From Chrysomallon squamiferum (Eukaryota > Mollusca > Gastropoda > Neomphalida > Peltospiridae): a stretch of 64,000 bases of DNA. Each line of letters starts with the position of its first letter. Positions within the stretch are counted from its first letter, which is position 1. The notes beneath the pieces are model-generated. The model was not told the origin of the DNA, searched no databases, and saw only the letters and a program-made list of their open reading frames with translations. The position numbers and the translations under genes are program-made. The stretch lies in the NCBI GenBank assembly GCA_012295275.1, contig CM022675.1, forward strand, positions 3,221,536 to 3,285,535. Direction: 5' to 3'. Below, one piece after another: positions 24,900-45,727 of this stretch.

Positions 24900-25039
24900 A
24901 ATTATTGTACATAGCAACATGGTGTTTTAAATGAAACGATGCTAATCGAACACAAGAATATGTGTTAAACTATGTAATTTATGAAATAATTTTTAACAGT
25001 TTTAGGTGATATTTTGTTTTAGAATTGTATATATTATTA

Positions 25040-25072
<33 letters not shown>

Positions 25073-26926
25073 TATAATTATAATAATAATAATTAAGAAT
25101 TTTAAAAATTAATTTTACTGAGCACAATTGTTATGCCTAAAAATAGTTTTGGATAAAATTGTATCTTATCTTCGTGTACATCTCAGTAACAGCTGAAAGC
25201 TTTATTAACATGTCATTGAACTTACAAACTGCATTTAAGAGCAACCTAAAAATATATTCTACCTTCCATGCACTGTCTGTTTTCTAAAGGGAGGGAGGGG
25301 GAGAACAGAAGTTTTAGTTTTGGATAGTGTACGTACTAAGAGGAATAAGATTACAATCGTAGCTATGTTCGATCATGTTTTTTCATTTCGATTTCGATTG
25401 ACACACATGTCATCTGAATATGATGATTAAATCGAAATAGTTCTTGTTATTGCTTGGTTCATCCCAAAACTACCGCCGATTTCTCATCTTTTTTCTCAGT
25501 TTTCAAGTCCTTGTTTCCAGTTTTTATACTACAGTTATCACTTCTCCTTAATACTGATACACTTTCTTGTTGTCCTGTGTTAAGTTAAAAGAAAACGTTT
25601 ATCCACAAGAAAACAAACAAACAAACAATCCTATATTACCTCCCCTAAAACAACAACAGAATTACACAAAACAAGCAAAAACCAAAAAAAGCAAAACAAA
25701 GGAAATGTCCAGTAAAAAACTCCCAAACAAACAGAAAAACAAAATAAAACCACTGAAATGATGCCAACTATGCTTACAGATTAACGAAAATTGAAGCAAT
25801 AGATGTGACCTTTATAATGCGCTTTGAAACGGCACTGCTTTGAACTTAGGCGAATCTGAAACATCCATCAGTTTATAATCAGTGTTAACTCAGTGCTGTT
25901 TGTGTACGCCAGAAATATGTAATATTCAAGTACCAAATGCCAGTTTTATAATCCCAGTTCATGTGGCAATTCCTTAGTACAAAATATTACTTTGACGTTT
26001 GTACTTCAGTTTCAGCAAGGACCAAATCCGTACATAGTCTCGGATTCAATGGTTTCTCTGTCATGAACTCCTTTTCTAAGTCATTCATGTCAAACATCAT
26101 GTTAAAGCTGTTTGCTGATGCTGGACTTTCATTGTGTACCGTATGATACAAATTTAGTAAATCGAACAAATAGCATTCATAGCATTTTTATTAGTTTCTT
26201 CTTTTTAGCTGTCATCTTCGAGTTTTTGACAACCTTCTTTCCGTCACGTTTAAATAAAAATAACTGTGGCATTTAACATAATGAAAACTGAGATATCTGA
26301 ACATCTGCATTTTGGAAAAATCATGGATGTGAATTTTCCTGCTAGTGTCAGTTGTGTTGTGAGCATCAAGAGTGGCAGTTGATAAATTACACGTGTGTAC
26401 ACGTCAGTCGAAAACGTTCAAAATACGTGAACACGAATACGAATAAAATATTTAGAAATGTTTTGAAGAGCAAAGAATATAAAAATTAAGTAACCTGCAG
26501 AACATCATAATTATTACTGTAAATCAGTCGGGTCACCTCACTGTGCTCGACCTGTTCAATCCACTTTTCGGTGACATACTTCGCAAATCTTAAAACTTGT
26601 GGATTCTCTAGATCGGCTTGGATTCCCATTTTAACGACACTGATTATAGCGACTGAAGTGTTCGGCCGTATTACTTAATGTTTTCTAATCCCTACAGACT
26701 GCGGGCACAGTGAGGTTAACCCAATCAGTCAGTTAATATAAAAAAAAGTAAAAAACATGTTATAATATTGTTCTTAATTAATCAGGTCAGTTTCACTATA
26801 TTATAAGTGAAAATATTCAAAATGTAAAACGTATATAAACTATTCAAATATGAACGCTTTAAAACTGGCTTTGAATGTGTATAAGGGATTATGTGTCTAA
26901 ACTGCATATTAAAATGGTTAACTCAC
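24900..26926. other. Expanded intron E-F of gene 4 with foreign sequence
   Basis: This intron is about 2 kb, against 0.3-0.75 kb in genes 3 and 5. It holds an (AAT)n run near 25040 and unique, less AT-rich sequence (about 25140-26710) with no match to the other receptor copies. It was probably inserted. It contains one exon-like open stretch (26629-26495) and an unrecognised minus-strand frame at 26169-25987. Confidence 0.6.
26495..26629 (-). other. Exon-like fragment of unknown gene inside gene 4 intron
   Basis: Starts at an ATG, is open for 45 codons of ordinary composition (M-G-I-Q-A-D-L-E-N-P-Q-V-L-R-F-A then K-W-I-E-Q-V-E) and ends at a good donor, CTGCAG|GTTACT. I do not recognise the family. 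Another open stretch downstream on the same strand (26169-25987, with F-D-L-L-N-L-Y-H-T-V-H-N) could be a second exon, but no clean acceptor was found. It may be a captured gene fragment. Confidence 0.3.
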
Positions 26927-27163
26927 AGTTACAAATAAATCCTTTTTTTGTTTCACAGTCCTCTTCTGTTTTGATTATTAATTTGGATGAATCTTGTTTT
27001 ACAAATCCACATATACCGTGAATACCCAAATCGACAGATATATCTGTAAAAACAACAACAAAAAAACAACAACAAACAATTAATTATATACATACTAGTA
27101 ACAGTGGAATATCAGTAATGGTAGAAATAGTTATAATACAGTTAGTGCAGTAGTAGTAGTAGC

Positions 27164-27196
<33 letters not shown>

Positions 27197-28674
27197 GGTA
27201 GTGGTAGTAACAGTTTTAGTGGTGATATTAGTAGTATGAGTGCCTGTAAAAGCTGTAGAATATAATTAAAACTGATATAACAAAAAGCATTGAGGCACAC
27301 AGAAAGATGTTACTAATCCTAGGATCATCCTTCTTATAGTTTCATTAAATGTTCTTAGAGTTAAATTCAGCAAGAATTTTTTTTATTTTACATAGCTCTT
27401 CTTTCTTTCGTTTCTTTATTTTTAAAGATAAATAAAATAAATTTTGTTTTTTAATAAAGATTTTATGAAAGTATTTTCGTTAAAGTAAACAAATGAACAT
27501 AAAAACTAATTATAGCCGTTACCTTCAGATAAATATTGTTTTTGTTACCTGTTTGATCGTTATTAAAAATCTCAGATTCTGTAGCATCAGTACCTACAAC
27601 AACAGCAATAAAAAGAGCAACAACAAATACAACAACAATAATAACATTAACAATAATAATAACAATAAAAAATAATGATAGTAATAATAACTAGAACAAG
27701 AAAAACGATGATAATGAGAACAATAAAACAAATAATAATAGTGGTAATAGTACTAGTAATGATAATTATAATCGTAATAATGACAGTACTGATAATGATT
27801 ATTATGATGAATATGGTAATAACAATAATGATAATGATGATAATAATAATAACAGTGATAAAAAAAATAATGGTAATAACAACACAGCTAATAATTGTAG
27901 CTTATTTTGTTACCACATCATTAAGGATTTGTTTTGTATTTGTGGATGTTCTGCTCATTTATAATGAGCAAAATTAACAGATGTAGTAAAATGTTACCTA
28001 TTTTATAAACACTCATTGTGTTTTCAGTCCCGCAGTTTTCTCTGAAGTTTCCCAAACAACCAGTTTTATTTTCTTTATTAACAAATGTAAGTGGAAGCTG
28101 AAACCAGTCTATCAAGTTAAAACAGCAACACTTCTCTCTCTGCAATTCAAACATTTAAAATAATAAATAAATGCCTGTGTATATGTACGTGTACATATAT
28201 GTATGTATATGCGGCTGTGTTTATGCTTGCCTGTTTGCATGCATGTGGATGTGTGTGTGTGTGTGCATTTTTCTGTGTCTTTGTGTATTATTTACTTAAT
28301 CTGTGTTACTAACCTGTAATCCAACATATCTTACACTTGCAGTAGTTTTGTGTTTTTTACATTCGTAGTAACATCGACTTGCCTGGTTGTCGTATTTTAT
28401 TTGATAAAACTTTAAAGATTTTAATTCATTCACTTCTGTGAGATAATCAAACAGTGGTGTGTTATCCGCTGTAAAACAAAATTCATTTGTTTAATATAAT
28501 CAGTTTTACAACATAAGCAATCATTTTGTGTATAAAATGAAGTCAGACTCACATACGCACACACACACAAACACACACACACACAGATTAGCTTGACGTT
28601 CAAAAACTATACTAATAACAAAGCAAACAATAGCATCTACTACTAGCACAATAATAATAATAATGATGATGATG

Positions 28675-28722
<48 letters not shown>

Positions 28723-29490
28723 TAACAGCAATTTTTATTTAATAAAAGCAATGTAAAATTAGTTTAAAAAGGAAAAGAGAAAAACAACAACACACAGCCG
28801 TAAGAAAAAGACAACACAACAACAAAGAAAAACTAATATATATATTTATTTTTGTAAAAAAAATCGAAGATTTAATTGTCGTTAGCATATTATTTTTTTA
28901 TCTTAATTAGCTGTGTCAATTATACATTGCTGTTGTGATCTATTTTATATCACGTGACAAAAGAAATGCTATCTTTAAAGAAGGGAGAACAAATATCGAA
29001 GCTTATATTTAGTAAAATCTGTTGTTTAATTTTCTTATTGTGTATGTAACGACAGTAAATGCACTGTATTAAACAATATTAACAATATTTTTATAATAAA
29101 TGTACCAATACACTTGCTCATATTAAACAATAATATAAATTTAATACAGATGAATATTCACAGTCGCCATAACTTTTGATCTGAGTATTACTTTAGATTT
29201 TGTGATCGTAACTGCTCATTTGAACAACTTAATAATTTACATCACCTGTCCACTTCCAGGAACTGTACTGAACTTTAGCTCCAATCCAGTAAGATCCTGC
29301 TGTGACATCACTCAGTGATGTAATATCTAACGTACTGTACAGTTGTTCTCCATGTTGATGACATGTATAAAACGCTGTATCCCATGTGACGTCATTTAAT
29401 ACACGCAGAGTAGCTGTAATGAAACGGCTGACACAAAATCCCGCCGAAAATTGTAAGATGCAGACGACTTGTAATCCATACTTCAGCCAT

Positions 29491-29548
29491 GACACCTTGT
29501 TAATTGTACAAGGAAGTCAAACACTGATCTGTTTTTACACCCGTTTTT

Positions 29549-29633
<85 letters not shown>

Positions 29634-29901
29634 CTTTTTTTAATTTGGTTAAAAGATATGACAACTTCAAAAACTAATACCACGAAAATATTTATACGTA
29701 GATAATTAACAATAAAATATATTAATCACGAGGTAGCTAGAACTCGTTCGAGATCTTACGCTAGACTTTGTACATTAAAACACTTTTATCTTGAGTGAAC
29801 AAAGTGGTTCGCTGTCCTAAAAAGATGATAAGTTAAACGTCCGCTCCAAATAAACTTGCTAAATATAGACTATCTACATGTTTGCTTTGTGTTCGTTTTT
29901 A
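29491..29901 (-). promoter_or_regulatory. Conserved 5' flank of gene 4
   Basis: Inverted copy of the block before genes 3 and 5, interrupted by an (AAT)n expansion at 29551-29634. The gene it served is now a pseudogene. Confidence 0.45.
29551..29634. repeat. (AAT)n microsatellite
   Basis: Long (TAA)n run with one AAA interruption. Confidence 0.9.
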
Positions 29902-30186
29902 TGATGAAGATGACGACGGCTGTGATAACTGTCTATAACTACGATGATGCTGTTATTATGTTAAGATGACGACGATGATGTGATGGAAAATTTAATTATT
30001 TTTCTAATGGGAATTATGTTATGGTTGGCTGAAGTTATTTCAGTATTTAACAGAAACCTTTTGTTGAATATAAATATTGTACACAGTTTTGTGCTAGAAA
30101 TTAATAAATACACGCAAAAAACACATACACACATATACATACATATAAATTCATATATGTGCATATACATACACTACGTACAAACA

Positions 30187-31035
30187 CTGAACAAAATAAG
30201 AAACTTCCGCTAATATTGCTTTAACATAAGTTGACGAAAACAAACTGAATGAATTATTGTTATGACTTTAAAGAAGGTTCTATTACGCATTGTTTGGTGC
30301 AAAAAACATGGCCACAGGTTAAAAGAAACTGGGAGAAATTTTGACCAAGTGTGACAGGGGTTAAAAAAAACACAGACACTTAATAACGGATTTGACAACC
30401 TCTTGATCTGACCACTGCAGTACATCATAAGGCGCTTACAATTGACTAGAATGTTGATTTCTGACTGTGGAATATTGTTCCAGTCCTGAATGAGCGCTTG
30501 ACAAAGTTCGTTGATGTTAGGGGCTGGGTTGGGACGACGCCTCAATCGTCTGTCCAGACTTTCCCAGACAGGTTCTGTGTGGCAGTCATCAGTGAAATCC
30601 ATGTAACTGTTTGTGTACACGTGCCCAGTTAAAACGATTTAGTCGATGACTTTGTGTTAAAACTCATTCGACATAAAGAGTCGTGCATGTAAACCGTCCT
30701 CTCGCAGACGATTAGAACAGTTTGCCCGCTGATTCGGTTTGTTATGAAGCCAGGTGTGTTAGCAGCAGTAGCAGTGGCAGTTTGGAATCGACTGCGCAAA
30801 TGTGTATTCATGATGTAGCGGTCTTGTAACACGAGTTGTAACACGAGTTGTAACACGCGTTGTAACACGCGGACGTCCAAGACAAGGCGAAGTCGTTGGT
30901 GCTTCCTGTCAGTCGAAATCAGAGATGTCGTATCGCTCGATCAGAACTCCCAAAATACCTTGAAACAACTTCTTTTGACAAGGCAGCATCAAGCATGACC
31001 ATCTCCCGTTCGCGTAAATTATTGGGAATCCTTAG
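30187..31035 (-). mobile_element. Tc1/mariner remnant copy B, internally deleted
   Basis: The left end, CTGAACAAAATAAGAAAC at 30187, matches copy A at 8991. The minus strand from about 31030 reads the Tc1 helix-turn-helix region (N-L-R-E-R-E, M-L-D-A, V-S-R-Y-F-G-S-S, I-R-H-L). It continues with D-R-Y-I..R-F-Q-T-A-T-A-T-A-A-N-T near 30790 and, after a deletion of the catalytic middle, V-W-E-S-L-D-R-R-L-R-R-R-P-N-P near 30560. Several frame breaks are present. No opposite terminal repeat was found near 31035. The element is inactive. Confidence 0.85.
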
Positions 31036-31060
31036 CATTCAGAAAATTCTTCAATGAAAA

Positions 31061-31252
31061 AAAACGTTATTTTATTTTTACTTTTATTTATTCATTATTA
31101 TTAATTTTTTTTTTTTTTTTTACCGTTTTCGTTCACTTTACAACAATGTCAATAAGACAAGTAAAATAAACTGGCCGAATACTACACGGGACATGTCGAA
31201 CAATTAATGCACGTGCAAACTGAGTTTCACGTTGTCGATGATTAACAGTGCA
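31061..31252 (+). repeat. Short interspersed element, copy 1 of an inverted pair
   Basis: About 190 bp, repeated inverted at 31787-31976 with high similarity (for example GAACAATTAATGC and GCAAACTGAGTTTCAC). An AT-rich, poly-T-like part lies at 31070-31120. No coding content. Confidence 0.7.
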
Positions 31253-31284
31253 AAAATAATCGACAAAATTCATGAATCCTGATA

Positions 31285-31786
31285 ATACAGCTCAAGGCTA
31301 ATACTACATACATATTTTCATTACACAATACATTCTTTAACACAACAAATACTATATGTATAAAACGGAAGTTTCTTTAATTTTTTCGGGATATATATAC
31401 GTGTTTATCTCTTTTTATGTATGTTTAGATAAACACACATACACGTGTGTTTACATAGATGTACATATCTACCCAGATGCATGAACATAGGAAGACACTA
31501 GCATATACTTTATAACAATTATTCCGTCACTGCTGTCTGCGTTTCTCAGTTTCTTTTTCTTATAATTTTTTTTTTTTATTATTATTTCTTCAGATCATCT
31601 TTTTCTTTCTTCTTATTTTGTTTCATCAACACATATAGCAAACTCAATAACGCAAGCTAATTTTAAATTCGTATTTTAAACTGAGCGACAAAGAAACAGA
31701 GATAATTTATAAAAATAAATACACAATAAATAAAGGAACACACAGAAAACAGGTTTAGTAAGTTTATTTATGTTGACGTCGGAGTT
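31285..31786 (+). other. Intergenic segment shared with 12140-12895
   Basis: Starts with CAGCTCAAGGCTAATACTAC, as at 12148, and stays collinear with the upstream region of gene 3 up to the element inserted at 31787. No gene. Confidence 0.65.
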
Positions 31787-31976
31787 TGCACTGTTAATCG
31801 TCAACAAGGTGAAACTCAGTTTGCATGAGCATTAATTGTTCGATATGTCTCGTGTAGTATTCGGTCAGTTTGTTTACTTATCTTACTGACATTGTTTTCA
31901 AGTGAACGAAAATGGTGAAATAAATAAATAAATAAATAAATAAATAAAAACAATAGTAAAAATAAAATAACGTTTT
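31787..31976 (-). mobile_element. Short element inserted in a decayed promoter-like block, copy 2
   Basis: An empty site is visible for comparison. At 12890-12910 the block runs uninterrupted through GACGTCTGAGTTATTTTC, whereas here the same block is split after GGAGTT and resumes at about 31977 with TTTTCTTTCAAGG. The insert carries a (TAAA)n stretch at 31919-31949 and is the inverse of 31061-31252. It is probably a SINE or MITE; its class is not resolved. Confidence 0.65.
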
Positions 31977-32039
31977 TTCTTTCAAGGTCAGAAAAGTCTG
32001 ATGTGAGATTTCAAAAGAGAAATAGCTACCTCCGAAATA

Positions 32040-32667
32040 TAGTATGTGCTTGTGTTTTTCTGTGTGTGTATATCCAGGTAGGTAGATTGTGCATCTACAT
32101 AAACATGTGTGTGTGTGTTTACATAAAAATAACATAAAAGTGAAAAGAAAACGAAAGCAGTTACCGAATAATTGTTAAGCAGTATAAGCCAGTGTGTTTC
32201 TGTGTATATATATGAACGTACGTAGATATACATATCTACGTAAACATAGGTATGTGTATATATGTGCATCTAAGTTTACACACTTTTGTGAGCGAGGTGT
32301 GTATATTTGTGTATGTGTCTATGTATATATGATGTGAATATGTGAATGTACGTGCGTATGTGTGTCTGTATTTGTGTATGAATGTATGTACACATGTGCA
32401 CGTTGTGTTGTATGTATGTATGTATGTATGTGTATGTATAGGTGTATTTATTAGATTCTAGGCAGACAACGTTGCACAATAATTATATTAAACACAAAAT
32501 CCAGTTTCTGTTAACTATTTAAACAATTTCAGCCAGCCTTTCCATCTTTCTCATTATTATCAAAATCACTGAGTTTTTCATCATAACATCATCATCATCA
32601 TCTTAACATAATAACAACATTATCATAATTATAGCCATCATCGTCGTCTCCGTCATCTTTAAAAACG
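32040..32667. other. Low-complexity intergenic before gene 5
   Basis: TG/CA- and TATG-rich sequence with a CATCAT run near 32590. Open frames here are repeat artefacts. No gene. Confidence 0.7.
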
Positions 32668-32968
32668 AACACAAAGCAAACAGGTAGACAGTCTATATTT
32701 AGCAAGTTTATTTAATGCAGACGTGTGAGTTATTTTCTTTCTAGGACAGCAGACACACACTGTTCACTTTCTGGTTTGTTAAACACAAAAGTGTTTTAAT
32801 GTAGAGTCTAACGTAAGATTTCAAACGAGTTTTAACTACCGCGGTAATTACGATCATCTGCGTATAAAATTTTGGATTTTTTGAAGTTGTTACGTCGTTT
32901 TACACGAAAAACCGGTGTTTGTAAAAATAGATCAATGTTTTACTTCCTTGTACAGTTAACAGGGTGTC
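32668..32968 (+). promoter_or_regulatory. Conserved 5' flank (putative promoter/5' UTR) of gene 5
   Basis: Close match to 13591-13881 upstream of gene 3, ending in GTTAACAGGGTGTC directly before the start ATG. Its position before an intact gene supports a regulatory or 5' UTR role; no core promoter motif is clear. Confidence 0.5.
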
Positions 32969-40981
<8,013 letters not shown>

Positions 40982-41059
40982 AATAAACTTTCACTGAGTA
41001 AAATACTCGATCTGCTAGCTAAAATAAAACATTTACACATATACATCATAGTTCTGCAC

Positions 41060-41461
41060 CATGGCCGTATCTACACTGAGGCGAATGTCTCGTACAGAAA
41101 TTGATTATTGTTTTTTGTTGTTGCTGGGGTTTGTTTTTGTTTTTGTTTTTTGTTGTGTTGTTTTTTTGTGTGTATGTGTGATGTTTCTTTTTTCTTTTTT
41201 TGTAGTATGTTTATTTATTTATGTGTGCATACACACACACACACACACAGAGATTTTATTTTTTTTATTTAAAAAATATAAAATATAAATCTCTGTCCCG
41301 ATAGAAACGATATCCGCTTTCAAGTCGGAGCTTCATGGGCCCTTTGGCCCCTCGTCCACATTTCTTCTCTTTTTTTGTACCTCTCCGCTCGGCGATTAAG
41401 TGTTTTTGTCCCATTTAAAAATAATAATAATAAAAAAAAAAAAAAGGTCTAGTTACGGCCG
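41060..41461. mobile_element. 402-bp MITE-like insertion downstream of gene 5
   Basis: Flanked by TCTGCAC at 41053-41059 and again at 41462-41468. Ends are similar inverted sequences (CATGGCCGTATCTA and TAGTTACGGCCG). It interrupts 3' flanking sequence that is continuous after genes 1 and 4. A more GC-rich core (41290-41400) has no convincing ORF; the 41061-41288 frame is T-rich and not supported. Confidence 0.7.
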
Positions 41462-41468
41462 TCTGCAC

Positions 41469-42032
41469 AAACATTTTATTTTTATTTTTATTTTTTTCTT
41501 TAAATTATATTCAGGAATATGCTAAAACACAGTTTAATCAAATTAATTTAACATATATTGCATAAAGCACTGCTGTGTAGTTATTTAACTGTTTTAAATA
41601 GAAACATGGTGACAGTCCACTGTTTATGCTGCATGATTTTAATTACAAAATAGGAAAATGGCGGAATTTTTCATAGCAGTTTAATTTTACTGTTGTAATT
41701 TATTTGTTATCAAAAACTGATGGCGAAAATCAATAAAGTAAAAATTTTAAAGAATGTAAAAGGAATTTAAACTTTTTAGTCGCTTGTACGCTTTAACAAC
41801 AACACAAATAATATTTATAAATAATAAAAAAAAAGTGTGTCTGCGTGAGTATGTGTGCTAAGAAGTAAGGAGGGAAAAAGAAACAATCACTTTGAAATTT
41901 ATTTCATTTGTTCGTACATTCAGATAAATTTTAAATGAAAATAAAAATGTTATATAAAACGACTAGTCCCAGATTATAAGCTGTGGTACGCACTTTTTTG
42001 TCTTTGGAAATAAAGATATTAGCGAATATTTT

Positions 42033-42063
<31 letters not shown>

Positions 42064-43032
42064 TTATTATTATTAGATAAGATTTAATCGTACAGCATTT
42101 CTTAAATTAAACTAAAATTTAAGTAGATCTGGTTCTAACTGCTCAAATGCATGGTTACGTAGATCTAAGGAAAGGCAAAACATTAAATTTAAGAAAATCT
42201 GTGGTGAAACAAACATCGTTAATGATTTATCTGAAGACAAAAATATGAGTTCCTGGAAGCAGGCTTTGCAAACAGTACAAAGAGAATGATATCTACAATG
42301 CCGACGTCACAGCGTAGTTGTTTATATGTTTTAATACATATAAATGCATTAAAAATTTATATACGTCAGTTGTGTCATATTTTAAAGTTTATGTATTTTG
42401 TGGAACCTACAACTGACATGTACACACTTTGTCTTAAAATCTTTAAAAATATGAAAGAAAAACGCCATTTAACATTAAAGGCTGTTCGATTCGTTAGAGT
42501 AAATAAACAGGGCGGACTCTTTCTAAACAAGATTTTTTGTGAGTAAATAATCAGATGTGGTATCATTTCATAGTTTAACAAATCTTTTTTTTTTTTACCT
42601 TTGTGATTCGATGCTTCGATGCTTCGAAGTTTCTGGTAGAAAATACATCTTAATATATCACTTCCTGTTTACAGTTTTCAGGTTACGACCGGCAAAATCA
42701 AACTCCTAAGGTTTGTTTAATTTATAAATCTTAGCTTTTGTCACCTTTGACAGGTCATCATAGGTGACTGGATAAATATTAACTTACTTGTGTTCTTTTT
42801 AATTTTTAATATTTATCGAATGTTAGAATCTTTTAAACATTCGCACGAATGTCTCGTCTGATCCTCGCATTACTTCACTGTGAGGCAGTGCTGTGTGCAA
42901 GAGCGAGAAAAATAATAATAAAATAAAACAAAAATAAATAATAATTCAGTACTAATAAATTTCTATGTTAATTATCATTATAATTATATTGTATAATTAC
43001 AGTCCTGAAACTTTTATTATTATTATTATTAC

Positions 43033-43087
<55 letters not shown>

Positions 43088-43384
43088 GAAAAAACATTCA
43101 GTACATATTACTTGATTATAGTCTTTAATGTTTGTTGATAACTTGAATTACTAATTATTTCTTTCTACAAATTGGTGTCAAAGTGTGTGAAAATAAAAAA
43201 ATAAAAAGAATAAGAAATTACAGTTACAACTTAAGAAAAAAAGAAAAAAGAAATACAGTTTATGAAATTCCATTGCATATTAATTATTATTCATTCTTAT
43301 TGTTTGAATTTAAGATAAAGTTTAATTTCTTAACTAATAATACACATCAGTAATGGAAAATTAATCTATGTATTTTCCTTTCAG
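41469..43384. other. Intergenic between gene 5 and the SelO fragment
   Basis: The first 70 bases continue the shared 3' flank of the receptor genes. After that the sequence is unique and AT-rich, with (TTC)n/(TTA)n at 42030-42075 and (ATT)n at 43018-43086. An open frame at 42286-42546 has no recognisable content and was not called. Confidence 0.6.
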
Positions 43385-45404
<2,020 letters not shown>

Positions 45405-45727
45405 ACACAAAACAAGCAGATAGAGATACTCTGTATTAGTAAGTTTATTTGAAGTTGATGTGTAAGTTATTATCTTCCTAGAACAACAGACACACTCTGT
45501 TTATCTCACCTTCTGATTTATTAAAGATAAAAGATTTAATGTACAAAGTCTGATGTAAGATTATAAACAATAAAAATGTTTTACACTCAGACCTCTGTTT
45601 AACAGCTGTTTCACATATCACTGGAGTTTTTCTGCTTATATCTTTTTACAAAATCAGTCTTCCTGAAAAACAGGTGTTGTTGAAAACAGATCATTGTTTT
45701 ACTTCCTTGTACAGCTAGCAGGGTGTC
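45405..45727 (+). promoter_or_regulatory. Conserved 5' flank of gene 6
   Basis: Diverged copy of the block before genes 3 and 5 (shared AGTAAGTTTATTTGAAGTTG and CAACAGACACACTCTGTT, then AGCAGGGTGTC before the ATG). Confidence 0.45.

Larger units (their letters stand above)
22131..29490 (-). pseudogene. Gene 4: CTLD/WSC receptor pseudogene, tail type I
   Basis: Minus-strand exons: A about 29490-29423, B 29413-29246, C 28468-28314, D 28139-27998, E 27043-26927, F 24869-24659, G 24552-24427, H 23973-23938, I about 23600-23495, K 22727-22649, L 22350-22131. Exons B, C, D, E and K are open and well conserved. At least five lesions are seen. The end of exon A and its intron are deleted, fusing A out of frame to the intron end before B. 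A small duplication shifts frame in exon F around 24695-24735. TAA at 24482-24484 lies in G. The acceptor of stalk exon I reads AA instead of AG. TAA at 22326-22328 lies early in the tail. The remaining tail keeps N-Y-E-R-L, E-Y-M-N-V and V-Y-C-V-M. Exon E matches gene 5, not gene 3. Confidence 0.85.

Noticed and set aside
29229-29495. Continuous minus-strand frame joining a signal-like peptide to exon B of gene 4
   Set aside because: It would need a GTG start. The real ATG at 29490 reads a different frame and stops early in exon B, and the join arises from a deletion of the intron.
42286-42546. 86-codon frame between gene 5 and the SelO fragment
   Set aside because: No recognisable family, no splice or promoter context, AT-rich composition like its surroundings; a shorter opposite-strand frame overlaps it.
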